A stretch of DNA of 64,000 bases from the NCBI GenBank assembly GCA_024305745.1, contig JAHRBS010000006.1, positions 808,501-872,500 of the forward strand. Direction: 5' to 3'. The translations under genes were made by a program, and so were the position numbers. Source of the DNA: Polyporus tsugae. Its lineage: Eukaryota; Basidiomycota; Agaricomycetes; Polyporales; Polyporaceae. Under the pieces are notes generated by a model. That model saw nothing but the letters and a program-made list of their open reading frames with translations. It searched no databases and was not told where the DNA came from. Of this stretch, positions 45,612-58,084 are shown one piece after another. Positions within the stretch are counted from its first letter, which is position 1. Every line of letters starts with the position of its first letter.

Positions 45612-46801
45612 ATGGCGACCCTCAAGGACACCTTCACAGCGGCCGAATTTGAGGCGACGCTCATCACAATCCCGCCCCCGGAACACGACCGTACACTCTC
45701 GGTCCAGATCTACACCCTACGCTACAGGTCGCCCAGCGCGACCGCGGAAGCCAATGAACCCCTCCTCCTCCTCCACGGCCACCCCCAGAACTCGAACATC
45801 TACCGCCGCCTCGGCCCTGCGCTCGCCAAGTCGGCCGGGAGGGACATCGTCATCGCCGACTCGCGTGGGAGCGGACAGAGCTCGGCGCCGAAGGTGCGAA
45901 ATTTCTCTCCGGGGGACGAGCTGCCCGGTGAGGAGGTTCTCAGGGGCCGCTACTCGAAGAGAGAGATGGGGAGGGATATGTTCCATGTTATGTCAGTGGT
46001 CTGCGATGGGCGGGCGAGATAAATATGGACTGACGCACGTGTACAGGAAGCACTTCGGATACGACAAGTTCTCCGTCATCGGACACGATCGGGGTGCAGT
46101 ACGTTTGACTTGTCGCGGAGGGGATCCAAGAGCAGGCTGACGGAGAGCGTTCTCAAACGCAGCGGGTCGCCCATCGCATGGCCGCCGACTATCCGGACGC
46201 GGTCGTCAAGGTCATGCTCCTGGACATTGCGCCGACATACGACCTGTTCGACAAGGCAGATTCTCAGTTCGGGATCACCTTCTGGCACTGGTTCTTCCTG
46301 CCCCAGCCGTACCCCTTCCCAGAGCAAATGAGTGAGTTACAGCTCTGCCTGTCAGTCTTCGATTTCTAGCGTGAAGCTGATCCGATTTGCTCTGCGGCAG
46401 TACTTGGGAACCCGTCGGCCTACATCCAGCGGCTGCTGGGCCGCTTCACCAAGATCGATGAGCAGATCTTCACCAAAGAGGTTGTCGACTCGTACCTCCA
46501 GCAGCTCTCCACGCCAGACCGGGTGGATGCCGTGGCGGAGGACTACCGCTGCTCCGCCCCAGGCGGGATCGACCTCGAGCACGACGTCGAGGACCGCAAG
46601 GCCGGGCGCAAGTCCAAGCAGCCCTTCAGGGTGCTCTGGGGCGGGAGAGGCCCGAATGAGCGACTGTACGGGCACCAGGGCATGCTCGCGCTCTGGCGGA
46701 ACGTGTGCGAGAACGTGGACGGCAGGGCAGTTGACTGCGGGCACTACATCCCTGAGGAGCGGCCGGACGACGTCGAACAGGAGGCACTGGCTTTCTTCTG
46801 A
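45612..46801 (+). CDS. Alpha/beta hydrolase, haloacetate dehalogenase-like
   Basis: Soluble alpha/beta-hydrolase of the epoxide hydrolase/haloacetate dehalogenase branch. Four exons fit: 45612-45991, 46047-46098, 46163-46331 and 46401-46801 (333 residues). The oxyanion motif HGHPQ is followed by DSRGSGQS. The nucleophile elbow GHDRGA places the nucleophile at Asp141 instead of serine, followed by RVAHRMAADYPDAV. The catalytic histidine is His315 in DCGHYIPEERP. An Asp nucleophile with this loop suits hydrolysis of C-halogen or epoxide bonds, but fungal members are rarely tested. It lies 440 nt past the dioxygenase pair on the same strand and could work on a related compound. Confidence 0.88.
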
Positions 46802-46999
46802 TTCCTAGTGTTTGTAGGTATAGGTGCATGTCACAGGACGGGGGATTATCGTGATCCAGTCGGACGTCCGGCCGCAGTGTGGTCTCGGGGCTTCGACTCT
46901 CGAGGAGGCCGGGCGAAAAGTCGAGGACAAGTAACAACCATGCAGTCGAGTATGAACCTCAGCGACATATCTCACAGACAGAGGTCGCATTATGCTCGA

Positions 47000-48703
47000 T
47001 GGGGGAGTTGATATATCTACGGTACCTGTGGTCGGATGTGAAACGCGAGGAGAGTGGGTAACATGCAGTGACGAGGGCGTGGCTTGCGAAACATATTACG
47101 ACGAGCGGTGGGAGGCAGGAGGGACAGGATGAAGTATGAATCGTGGAAACCAGGGATCATACGCGACATTGACGAATGTGGGTTTGTCTTGCTGCCGAAC
47201 AAGTATGTTTACGGGAACTCCGCGGACGGTGAGTCGTGTCCGTGGTTTGCATTTGACTCTGCGTTGAGAGCCTTCATGACGCGCCGATGTGGTCGTCTCC
47301 GTACAGCAAGTGCATGTGGATGTCGAAACGGTCGAGCAATGGGTACAGTTAGTCCTCCGCCGCCGCCGTCGCCAGTCAAGGAGCGTGAGGTCTTCGCAAT
47401 CGACCTCCTTGATAGCGTTCGCTGGCGTCCGGACCGATTCCAGCGACCCGATAGGAAGACCGCGCAGCACGCAGAAAGAAAGATACAGTATACTGATTGC
47501 CTGGAGCATGCGTCTCCGCGTGGGTCGTCGGCTCCAGAACTCGACGAACTTGGGTCCGGATGTCCGCCAGGAGTGCATGACAGACTTCGTGTCGCAGTGA
47601 CACAGGCAGTACTTGGCCGCGCGGCCTATTGCTGGGAGCTACTCGCTCAAGCAGAACGGCTCAGGTCAATCCAAGGACGGACGGCGTCGGAGGCGACCTC
47701 GTACGCGCGTGGCCCCACCGTCTGTGATAGATCCAAGTTGGAAACGCCTGTGGATGGTAGGCGAGCAACGGTGGTCACAGTAATGAGGGAGGTCTTTGGA
47801 GGATGCGTTGTGGCAGGGGAGGCGAAGGTTTGTCTGGCAGGAAGATCAACCAGCCATCAAAGGTCCATGTTTGGCGGTACGTCCAAGCGTCTTGCACGCC
47901 TGGAGGGCCCTGGAGATGCGAGAACGACGTGCAGGTCGGGGCCTTCTCGCGATCCGTGCGATCGACGAAGACCCCCCTCCATGTCGAACAGCCACATTGT
48001 GGAGCTATCAATATCCTTGAGACACAGTTCACAGGTCAAATATCGTAGGACGGACTCGAGACGATTCAGATTCCAGTATGTCTCAGCAATGTACTCCCCT
48101 GGAGAAGTTGGACCTGGGGAATATCAACACGATGGTCGGATCTGGATATCACATACGCATCACCGACCAATGTTAGCAACGTCAATACCAGTCCATGTCA
48201 TGAGCCGCCTACACACCGCTGCCAACGACCAACCGTCGTAATGGAGATTGGAATCCACGACGACGCATGAGACGGGTGGACTCCAAATTCTCCTCGATAG
48301 TCTTCAAACCCTCAAGGCCGAGCTGCAACCGGAAGGACCGTGGTCAGTCCAAGTTATGTAGGAGTACAGGCATTAGAACGCACGAATCTCCGAGAACCTT
48401 GAGAACTGTATGAACATACGGATTGAGGGCAAGCTGCAAAGCAGCGGACACGACAGCAGGTGCCGCGTACATGATCCACGAATATGGGTACCTGACGACT
48501 TGTTGCGGGCTTACGGAAGGAGAGGGCCTTCGTCACTGGGACGCGCATGCGGCAGGCAGTCAGTAACTTGATGCTGGCGCAGGAAAAGCGGGATGGAGAC
48601 TCGAAGGGGGGCCAAGGCACAAGCGGCTTCAGCAAACAGCACATACCTAGTCCATCCGAAATAGACTCCATATAGAATTCGAATCTCAGCCCATTCAAAC
48701 TTC
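47000..48703 (-). CDS. Unassigned spliced gene, tentative
   Basis: Minus-strand exon-like pieces can be linked but not finished. An ATG at 48703 opens MKFEWAEIRILYGVYFGWTR; an intron leads to YPYSWIMYAAPAVVSAALQL ALNPYVHTVLK (hydrophobic, possibly membrane); another leads to LGLEGLKTIEENLEST and RLMRRRGFQS. Further down a frame reads GEYIAETYWNLNRLESVLRY LTCELCLKDIDSS, and another long open stretch lies at 47096-47578. I do not recognise any family. The lower boundary and whether all pieces belong to one gene are guesses. Confidence 0.3.
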
Positions 48704-49204
48704 ATGTATAGCGTGGCGTGGCCCTGGTGTAGCGATGGTGTTGTTGATATTGAGTTTTGCGACTCTGGGGCCGATGACGCGGAGCGATACGGAGTACAGA
48801 GATGACGATTCAAAAGAGCAAAGCAAATGGGTAGCGTATTGTGAGACAAAAGAGGAGTTGAAAGCTTGGAGGTGAATGCACGGATGTTGGATGCTCAGAG
48901 AGCCTATTACTAATACTACTAGTATTACATAGTCACTGGACGAAGACGAGTGCGGTGCTGTAAGCGCCCAAACGATTCACACGGGCGCTAGATCAGTAGG
49001 GCGGTTGTCCAAGTCCAACACATGCACGCCTCTTCCCCGAGAGCTGCTCCACGACTACTCGACAAGTATGGTCCCAGTCGGTGTACTGAATCTCTTTTAG
49101 GCCTACATATTTCTGTTTCGCCACTGGTAGTCTAACACTGTTAGCGCGGAAGCGCAAGCCTGTCAAGAGCGGGGCTACGAGCTCAGGCGACTTCAGGCTC
49201 GCCC
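48704..49204. other. Intergenic, no gene seen
   Basis: Nothing recognisable apart from an AT-rich stretch near 48900-48935. It borders the left edge of the duplicated HET segment. Confidence 0.4.
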
Positions 49205-49451
49205 GCGAGTCGGATCCGGAAGCAAAAACTCCACTCCATCAACAAGCAGCGTCGCCGGCTACTCAGCCTTATCGCTAGCGTCCGCTCCCTCCACCTCAGC
49301 ATCCTCCACACCCGGTGAGGGTAACGCGACTAGTACTGGTGCGATCACACCAGAGCGCGCAACGTCGTGATCGTAGGCCTCACCCGCCGCCGTCTCCTAC
49401 ATGCTCGCACCGTCACCAGCGTCCTCCCCGCTATTCCTGCTGTGCGTGCTT

Positions 49452-52400
49452 TCATTGGGCAGATCCAAGGTTTTTCAAGTCATGCCGCATCGTTCGCGAG
49501 AGCGGAGACGGGGGATCAACCTCGACCGTGAGGCAGTACTCGGAGAGCCATACGAGGTAGAAGCCGAGGCGCAAAGTCAGCTCAAGACCACCGGTTGGGA
49601 GTGGGAGCTTGATGTCCTTCCTAAGCAGGTTCCAATGCCAACCTCCTTCCGCGTCCCACGCGTTCCAATCCACGATCTGACCGTTGGGCTGAGTAGCAGG
49701 TTCAGCATCATCCTGGGAGCCTTGCAACGACAAAGTCGTGACACAAGCCCGGAACGTCAACCCCTGGTCCCCATCCACCGGTGTGGATAGATGGTAGGAG
49801 TAGTCGATTTTGATCGTGAGGTTGGCGTCGGAGAGGGTGAGGTGGTAGGGATCAGGGTGATCTTCGTTTGGCCCTTCGAAGCGGACGTCGTATCCATGGG
49901 TCTGCAAAGCACGTTTGATGTGTGCAGGGAGCGTCAAGATAATACAGCTGTGGGGATTATGCACCCGGTGTGGCTCCTCAGGGGGATGGCAGTCAGTGGG
50001 TTCAGCTTGGGAGCAGGAACCGTCATGTTCGATATCGATCAGCAAGTAGTATTCGGATTTCCATGCCAAGTCCAAGCCGAGGTGGAGTGTCAGTGAGTCG
50101 CCAGTTGGTGCAGTGAGGCCGATCTGCTTCCCCTCTTGGCACCATCGCCATCCTGTGAGGTCCCTGTGAGCTCGAGCATGATCCGACCAACGTGCGACAA
50201 ATGGACCGTCCTGGTACCCCTCGGAGTTGTGGCTAGCGCCCCGGGGATGCAACTCCAAGGTGACACGGGTGACAACTACGAGTTCATGTGTGCGTGGACA
50301 GAGAATATGAAAATAGTGGATGGAGACGGTGAATCCCGAGTCGACGTTGGAAATAATGAGGGAGAGGGAATGGGAGTTGCCCGTGTTTGGGTCAGGCCGT
50401 TCGAGATGGACCGAGTATCCTCGTGCCTCTAACGCCCTTCTGATCGATCCCAGCATAGTGAGCTTCAAGTCTCTGTGTGGCTCCCATATGACATAGTCGC
50501 GAAGGCCCTCCGAGACAACCTGAGCCCTCGTGGACAATTGGCAGGTAGGACTCGCAACATTGGTCGCGACCTCAACGTGGGCGTGGCAATGAACGGGTGT
50601 GGCAATGCCTAGCCCGAGTCGCAAGGTCACCTCGTCTCCCGATTGCGTGACCAGGTGTATGGTCCTCAGCGGAAGAGTCATAGTCCATGGTTTGTGAGCA
50701 ACCCAGATGGCAGAAGTGTAGGGCGGGCTACGCTGAAGCAAATCCCTCTGGACATCGTCGTCTGAATTGGGGGAGAGGATCCAGATACCCGCCTCGACCA
50801 CCATGGCGACGTGACCCGTCCGGGACCTAGTTAGCATGTGCCGGTATCGAATGTGTATGTTGGATGACGTGTTGGAGAGTGTAAGGAAAGAGGAATCCTG
50901 AGGGGGGTCTTCAGTAGGGCAGAGGTCTGAGATGGTGTACCCGTACGGCCGCAGGGCATCTCGGGCCCAGGTGGAGAGGGATATTGTCGACGGCCATGTA
51001 GTGTCGAACTCGTATGATGCTCGCCGTTCGGACATGGATGGTTTCGGATGGGGAAGATAGACGGTCTTTGGCTTCAGCTGCGCCAGGATTTGGGTGCTCA
51101 CAAGGTCACTGAACGAGATGGTAAAGATGACGGAGTTGTAGTAGCTCCGGTCGCTGTTTGAGATTTTTCCCTCGCAACGAATGTCACCGGTACCCGGTAC
51201 ATAGAGAAACTCATCGCGGGATTTCGTACAGGTTATGGAGCATAGTTTGCCCAGGAGTCGTCGATCATTGTCAATGCGCTGGGAGCCAAGGAGAACAAGG
51301 TGCCATGAACATGAATCCGCGACACCATCAACACGATCAGGCCGGACGGAGAGGCTTGGATTCAAAGCCTGCAGGGGGATGAAGAAGAGTCGTGTGCAGA
51401 TGCCATGGGGAGTGGAGGTGTAGTCTTCTAGTGTAACCGGGAGCCCTAGAGATTCGATGTCCTCTTGAGATAGTCTGTTAATCTTGCCATTCAGCGAGGC
51501 GAAGGAATGAGGGGACGATGCAATAGGTGACTTGATAGTCATGTCATCAGGCCGAATGGAGGAGGGCTCCTGGGGAATGGGCACACACTGGCCCCAAACG
51601 AACAGGGTACGATCAGGGATTCGCCGTAGGATCTCCTCCTGTAGCCGCCGGAAGGCGTACTCGCTCTCTCCATACAGCGTAGGCATCGTGATCCCGAAGA
51701 TCCCCAGCAACGAGTAGGCCACATCCTCGACCCGAGTCGCCTCGCGTTTGGCTGCCCACCGCATCCGCTCGGCAACGCTCTCGTCGGCCAACGCCGTCCT
51801 GTGCGTCAAGATGTCGCGATCAATATGCGTGATATCCTGGATGAGATCCGCCAACGCGTCCTTCGTCCCGAGACCCTTCCAGTCCTGCGAGAGGAACACG
51901 ACTGTACGGGGCGCGATGAGTTCTTGGAGTGTCCATGCGCGCGTGAACCATCGGCTGTACCGGAACCTAGAGTAATTCGCTCTCACATCCTTATCGGACG
52001 GAACGTCCGAGAGGAGAGCATAGCAGATCTGGGCACCGCGGTACCAATCGAACATCGAGTTGATAGCCTCGGATAACTCGGAGCTACTGGTCTTATCGAT
52101 GCAGGAGGAGTCGATCCAGATGTAGGCGTAGCCGTCGTTCCGGGCGATCTCGCACGCCCTCCAGACCTTCTCAGAGAGCCCTGAGTCAGGGTCCCAGATG
52201 GAGCGACGGGTGAGGGATGGACGTTTGCGGAAGAATGATGTGCGGATGCGACTGATCCAATGACGGGTACCAGGAAGAACGGTGGCTTGGGGGTTATCTG
52301 TCCCCACGAATGCGGCAGAGGGTCAAGCCCATGCATATAAGGCGGTCAATCAACTCGTCAGCAACATGACTACACGATGCAACACAGATTCCTTACTGGC

Positions 52401-52628
52401 TACTATGTGAAAAGGTGCGGAGGTTATAGCGTCTGAAGGATGGCCAGAGGCAGGAGAGGCGGACGACTGGTGCGCAGCCAAGCCATATTTTTCCTGTATC
52501 TTCATGACATCCTGGTATGATTGCTCCCCGTCTGGATCCCAGGTATGGGATAGGATGGCGTACAAGGGACCCGTCGACAAGTCGGTAAATTCGGCGAACG
52601 TCCCAGTCTCTGTATCGATCAAGCGCAT
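49452..52628 (-). CDS. HET-domain protein with three C-terminal modules (copy A)
   Basis: Large HET-domain protein, about 1025 residues, exons 52397-52628 and 49452-52297 with a 99-nt intron. The HET motifs are PLYAILSHTWDPDGEQSYQD, WIDSSCIDKTSSSELSEAIN, WFTRAWTLQELIAPRTVVF and RVEDVAYSLLGIFGITMPTL. Downstream comes a conserved middle part (TPHGICTRLFFIPLQAL) and then three tandem modules of ~140 residues, at about 50980-50560, 50455-50030 and 49935-49505. Each runs from a helix-like (K/R)RAL..GY.V segment, through a HSLSL/YHLTL strand and an I.Y/I.I pair, to PTG..LTLRLG and a SEY.L.V strand. Compared with copy B, the reading frame ends early: a TGA follows LGSAQ where copy B continues for about 70 acidic residues. 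Confidence 0.85.
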
Positions 52629-53989
52629 CAGTGAGGAGGCCTGGCGGTTGTCGACGTATTCAGCACGAGATTATGGAGGAACAGAGATAGCACCCACCGA
52701 AGGAGAGATACGCAGAATTGAACGGCAACAGTGGCCTTGGAGGATTCCGAGTCGGGGCGAGAATGTCCAGGGCGACGGAGTAGCTAGGAGAACGAGGGAG
52801 GGGGCGGCGTGATACCACGGGGAAGGGGAGCCACTGCCGGCGCAGGATCGCGTGGTGGGTGTAAAAGGGCCCCCAAGTTGACGGAAAGACAGGCGGCACG
52901 GCGGCTGTCGAAGGAACCCTCGGCATCTTACACCTTCTGACATCGACCCGCCATACCTGCCGCATAGAGCGCCGCAGCGTCAGCTGTTCCGCGTCTCGGC
53001 AGAGACGAATGGTACGTGTATAACCATAAACCACCGTCAGGCCGTCACCTTGGTTCTAGGCCCCATGTTGACACAACGTGCTCAGGGTAACAACGCACCC
53101 CGTTACGTCAAAACGCTCAATGTGTAGCGGTTACAACGATCCTTCTGCGCCGGAATGGAAGCATATCGTCCTGCATGATCATCGAACCATTAGCATCGAG
53201 GCCGGGAAGCTGTGAAAGGACTGAGCATATGGCGCAGCGACGAGCCAGCAAACCGAAAGGCGTCGCCCTGGATGCGCTGCCATACAGTGAACACAAGTAC
53301 GATTCGATTTTGTGGTTGCGGTCGAGATTCAAAGAACGTGCTTGCTACTGAAGACATTCGCCAAGTGGATGCTCATATGTCTGAACCGGGCAATACCTGA
53401 AACATTCAATCAAAAGGTTACAGGAGCTCGGCGACGATGGAAAGAGGATAGACAACGACCAAGACACTAGTTGAGTTGACTGCAGCGTCCTGAGGCGCCA
53501 TCCATGTAGATACCGCCGTTGCATCTACATACTCGGCAAGATCTCACGGTTCGTCCTGTCGAAAGCTCGTCGCACCAAAGACACTTCGACGCCTCCGCAG
53601 GACCCCAGGCAGTATATGCCGGCCCTGAAATGTGAAAGCCAGACACAAAATCAGCGACAAGCTGTTAACCGCGCAACCACTGACGACCATCCGCACCTTC
53701 CCTCGCGAGCTCGATAATGCCCCCTTCTCCCAGCTTCGCCGTCACACTGCTGCTGCGTGGGCGTCACGAGTACGCGTCTTGCACGCAAGGTGTCTGCAAG
53801 GTTATGTCTTCACTATCCACACACAGTGGCAGTGCGAAGACACGGAGCCGTAGCTAAATACACCGGCGACGCATGATCTATTACGGTGTGGTAGTTTGAC
53901 AGGTATCTTGCATGACGGGCATGTTGGTAGCCCATTGTCTCCGTGCCGCTCTTCGGCCTCACCTCCATGATCGCGGCTCTTCATTGCTT
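52629..53989. other. 5' flank of HET copy A, no gene seen
   Basis: Matches the flank of copy B in blocks. The part next to 52628 should be the promoter. No coding signal is recognised. Confidence 0.4.
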
Positions 53990-54960
53990 GCTACAGGCGT
54001 AGTAAGTTCAACCGATCTCGATGGAATTGTGGTGGACACCTGGTCGAAGGCGAGTTCCGGCTACAGCCCTTCTCAGCACGCAGCCAAAAGAACAGGAAAG
54101 GCGTACGTGAGCGAGTCCGTCATCCGAAAACATGCTCGGCGGGCCTTCGAACATACATGTGGGCGTGAGGGGCGGCACCCAAAACGCCGGCAGCTTGCTC
54201 GCTCGGGCCTCCACCTGACCCTCCTGCCCGCGCTCGACCTCTCGGAGTGCAGTTCTCCCCACTCGCGCGTGAGCGTCTTCACCTTGCTCGTGTCGAAGTC
54301 GGACTTGTGTGTTGATCCGTGCTGTGTGCTGTCATCAGCATCCCATGCTCTCGTGATGGCTCGCAAAAAGAGTAAGGCGCACCTTCTGAGAGCACCTGGC
54401 CGGACGACGTCGAGATGGACCACGTTGACATTGTCGCCAACCGGAGCCGCCCCTTGTCGCACTGCGCAATAAACACACCCTCAGCCTCCTGTAGGCGTTG
54501 CTGCTCCTTCTTCGCCGCGATCGATATAGTCTCGCGGTTGACATTCTGCCTCTGGATGTTACTGATTGAATTCGCACATCAGTTCTACATTGTTAATGAC
54601 ATATAGCCACTGTGGGAATTTGCAACGCACCTGACGGACAAAATGCATGGGCTCGTTGCAGAACGAAGGGACCTTCTCGGACGCCCATGGGTTCGCGCGC
54701 ACGCTGATGTTGCAGGCAGACGGGACGCGCGTTGAAGCAGCGCATCGGGTCATGAACTCGGTCCCTGGACCTTGTTGCGCGACTCACGCATTCATGAGTA
54801 GCACACATCACGGCATAGAATCCGTACGAGCTTCGTAGCATAATCAAGCTGCTTGTCCCTGGCTTGGGCCCGGGACGACGGTCTAGCCGTGTTTCGCCAT
54901 CCTGCCAGTCGGTTGGCTTTAGAGGAAGCCATGTTACGAAAAAGAGCGACAGAAGAGCTT
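53990..54960 (-). pseudogene. Decayed NOSIP-type RING/U-box protein gene
   Basis: Pieces resemble fungal homologues of nitric oxide synthase-interacting protein (zf-NOSIP). Upstream is DKQLDYATKLVRI (near 54870-54830), then RCFNARPVCLQHQRAREPM (~54750-54690) in place of the family's FDAC.LCLQRAREP stretch, then IQRQNVNRETISIAAKKEQQ (~54565-54505) for the coiled-coil after the zinc finger, and EARASKLPAFWVPPLTPT near 54215-54160, which fits the family's KLP.FWLPSLTPT end. Frames change between the pieces and the central part is missing. It lies in the extra 1.2 kb that copy B of the duplicated segment lacks. Confidence 0.55.
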
Positions 54961-57900
54961 GAGGTGAACGTTGCGTGGTCGGCCACCAGTAGGGACTGAG
55001 TGCTGAGTACTGAGTACTGAGGCAGGCGGAGGAGAGACGAAGAGAACCGTCGGGGGTATTAGACGCCCATGGCCGCAGATGTAATACAGACGCGCGCCGA
55101 ATATTGATCCTCCTCCGGACCTCCTCCTCCTCCTCCTTCTTGTCATGATTATCATTGCCTTCATCTTCGAAGCTATACTCTCGAGCTTAGCTAGCAATTG
55201 TCATGAGTCTCCACCTCCATCCTCCTCCGTTCATTGACTCTAGAGACCGAATTAACCTAGACCTACAACATAGTGCGTCACCCTCCCGCCGTCGTCCCCA
55301 TCTCCTTCCTCTATTCCGGGCTCTCACCCCTACTTGAATGGCTCGTTCTTCAGCCCTCCTAGTCACCGGTGCAGTGGTAGCTGTTCCAGCCCAGTCGATC
55401 GGCATCTGCGAACACTCCCCATCCCGCTCCGCCTCAATCCAGTCAGCGTGCCCAACACCGATCACCTCAATGTGAACCCGCGCGATTCTTTTCAAGGAAC
55501 ACTTGTAGGCATCCAAGATTGTGCAGGCTACAAATGTGGCGGGAAATATGTCGCGGACCTCGATGTTGCCGTGACAGACCAGGTCGCGGTCTACACAACG
55601 GCCGTCGTCGCTCAACCTGCGACCTGGCACCACCTTATCCTCAATACTAGCTATCCAACAATTTGATCGGTTCAGGCAGGAGCTACCTGAAGGCAGTCGC
55701 AGCGTTGACACCGGGGAGAAGACAGTGAGTTTACTGCTGCCGACCTATCTCCTGCAGTGGCGCGACTAACTTTTGCACGGTCGGCGAAGCAAGAAGTTGG
55801 CCTGAAGTCGGTTACGGCTTGATCGTCTTCTTCGGAGACAGGCACAGCAATACCATGGCCACCGGCGACCTTGTTAGAGCGTTGGCGTTGGCGAGATGGT
55901 CTTCGGCTTTGATTTCGTCGACAACATCTGGACTCTGGACCGGATCTGTCAACACGACTCAAGATTACAGCCCCTCTGGTGGCCGTCCTGGACACGGTCT
56001 TTGCGGCGGGCTCAATTTGCGCGAAACTCTTCGAGGTCTCGTTTTGAGCCAGTGCGGCGAGAATCGTGCACCATCCGCGAGCTCGCGTTCGGTCGTGCCG
56101 ATGACAGCAACAATGCCGGCAGCATCGCATACTCAACTCTACATGTAAGCATTAGCTGGCGTCGGACTACACTTCCTCCTCTCACGAACTGCCTTTACAC
56201 AGACCCGACCCCCTCTGCTAGCTCAGTGCCGGCCGACGTCGACATCGACCAGTCAATAACGTACAGCTCTGCGGGCAACACCATCCTTGCCTCCGCCGCT
56301 GGTGTCAGCGACACCGGCCGGTCTCGTCTTCCTGGGCTATGGTAGGTCTCCTAGCAAACCCCTTCAGAATCTTTGATACACAAAACTAATGCCTGCGACG
56401 CCAGCTCCGGTGCATCGGCGCTTCGTACATCCTCGAATCCAAGTTCACGGTCTGGAAAATGACCCTGCAGCCAGCACGCGCGAAACAAGTACAGCACAAT
56501 ACTAGAATTAGCTACATAGCTTACAACGCACGAAGTCGCTGGGCGGGGAGACCTACGCATTGGCAACCTCACGTTTCCAACACGATGCCGATCGAGGTCC
56601 GGTGCCGCCGCCGCCTCAGCGACGCTGCGACGGTAAACGAGCAAACACCTCATATTTTCGATATGTAGCGTCCTGGACAAATCCTGGACATCAAATCTAC
56701 AACCCGTCCTCTCCGCCATCCACCGAGATGTCGTTCTCCAGTGGCCCGGCCTCCGCCTGCGCCCTCCTCGCGACGCGCCTTCTTGCTCGACACTTGCTGT
56801 GCACCCGGACTACGGTCTCTGCCCGCCCACGTCCCGGCTCCCGGCGCGATTTCCACCTCGGCGAACGCGCGATGTGTGTCCGCAACACCCCGTGGCGGGC
56901 AAGAGAACTCAACCAGCGACGGCAGGTGCAGCGGGTCGTCAATCGCACTACATACATAAACGGAGGCGTGACGAGGGGCTTCTCTTCTGGATCTGCGACA
57001 GCCGCCGCCGAGCAGCACAAGGACGAATCCTGCCGCTCGACGGCCGAGCGCGGGGGCTTGGACCGCCGCCACAGGTGGAGCGTAGCTAACCTCGCGTGAG
57101 AGCGAGTCCTGTCGGTCCCATTGCCCCCGCCTGCTTGTCGAACGGACCACTCTGCCTCCGCGTTCAGATGGTGCTCTCTGTCGATGTGGTGGCTGGTATT
57201 GTTTGCGCGGGAGACAGCGCTGGGCCGACGTGGAGGCCTGGACGTCTCAGCACTCTAGTGGCGGTGCGTTCGACCTCGCGCTAGCGGAGAAGCGTGCGGC
57301 GGCTTTGGCGCGGACGGGCGCGAGTGTAGACGGGTTTTAGGGGAGGGGCCTGTATGGGGGACGGTGAGGGGGACGGAGCGGATGGACGAGAGGTGCGACG
57401 ACGAGGCCCGGCTCGCGTGTTGGGTTGCGTAGTACAACAGATATCGATACCGTGACTACCACCTCCGCGATGAACGTTGAACCCTGTCCTACTGGCCCTC
57501 GGGTGCTCGAAGTCTCTTGTCCTTAAATTTCCCCTTCAGCTCACCCCCTTCTGTCCTCTTCGCTACCACGCCACCTCCGTCTATGTTCTCAGATCGGGCC
57601 TGTCCCAGTCTTCGTACCAAAACCAACATCGAATACTAGGTCTGGGCACTAGCAGACCAGCGCATATATGTCCCTGTCCAAAGCTCGCCACCTTCGCACC
57701 TTGTCCTGTTATTGTCTATCCGTCTCTAAGGCTTGCGAGATAAACCAAGAACGTCGGTATTCGCATACATTTAATTGACAACTACCCTGCTCACGCAGTT
57801 CACAGCTCAAAACTCGACTGGCTATGAATCGTCGAACCTTAGGTCACTCGTTCAACGTTCTCATGATCAAAGTGGTTCCCGACGGTGAAGTGGTTGTGTA

Positions 57901-58084
57901 TGGTGAGAACCGCGGATGAAGGTGCGACAAATTTCCGTCCAAGCCAACACGATCACCAACATACAAAACAGGGTACATGCGTTCGAAATAGCCACAACGA
58001 GAACTTGGTACACAGTACATAGTTTCAGAATAGCCCGAAGCAAGGTCCGTCACCGAGACAGTGGCCGTGAATGATAGAAGATAC
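54961..58084. other. No intact gene between the two HET genes
   Basis: Contains a CTC-triplet run near 55115-55135 and blocks matching 62720-63770 of copy B. A minus-strand 'MAERTGCRF' frame near 56719 has a counterpart 'MAERTACRL' in copy B, but neither continues into a known family. From 57311 to 58084 nothing is seen. Confidence 0.4.

Larger units (their letters stand above)
49205..57310. repeat. Segmental duplication, copy A
   Basis: Shares order and clear sequence similarity with 58085-63770. Matched points: HET gene tail (49300-49450 with 58180-58330), the whole HET gene, a CAGTGAACACAAG block (53287 with 62114), a CCAGAC..AATCAGC block (53640 with 62388), a CGCCATCCTGCCAGT-like block (54895 with 62483) and the CTCTCCGCCATC block (56708 with 63071). 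Copy A has about 1.2 kb extra between 53.7 and 54.9 kb and a longer stretch at 55.2-56.5 kb. Outside the HET genes no intact gene is recognised. Confidence 0.75.

Noticed and set aside
47084..48241. 385-codon plus-strand frame
   Set aside because: No recognised motif and antisense to exon-like pieces with better amino-acid character; probably chance in GC-rich DNA.
56650..57150. Minus-strand frame with a counterpart in segment copy B, considered as a duplicated gene
   Set aside because: The counterpart frames diverge and do not continue into any known domain; kept only as part of the segmental duplication.
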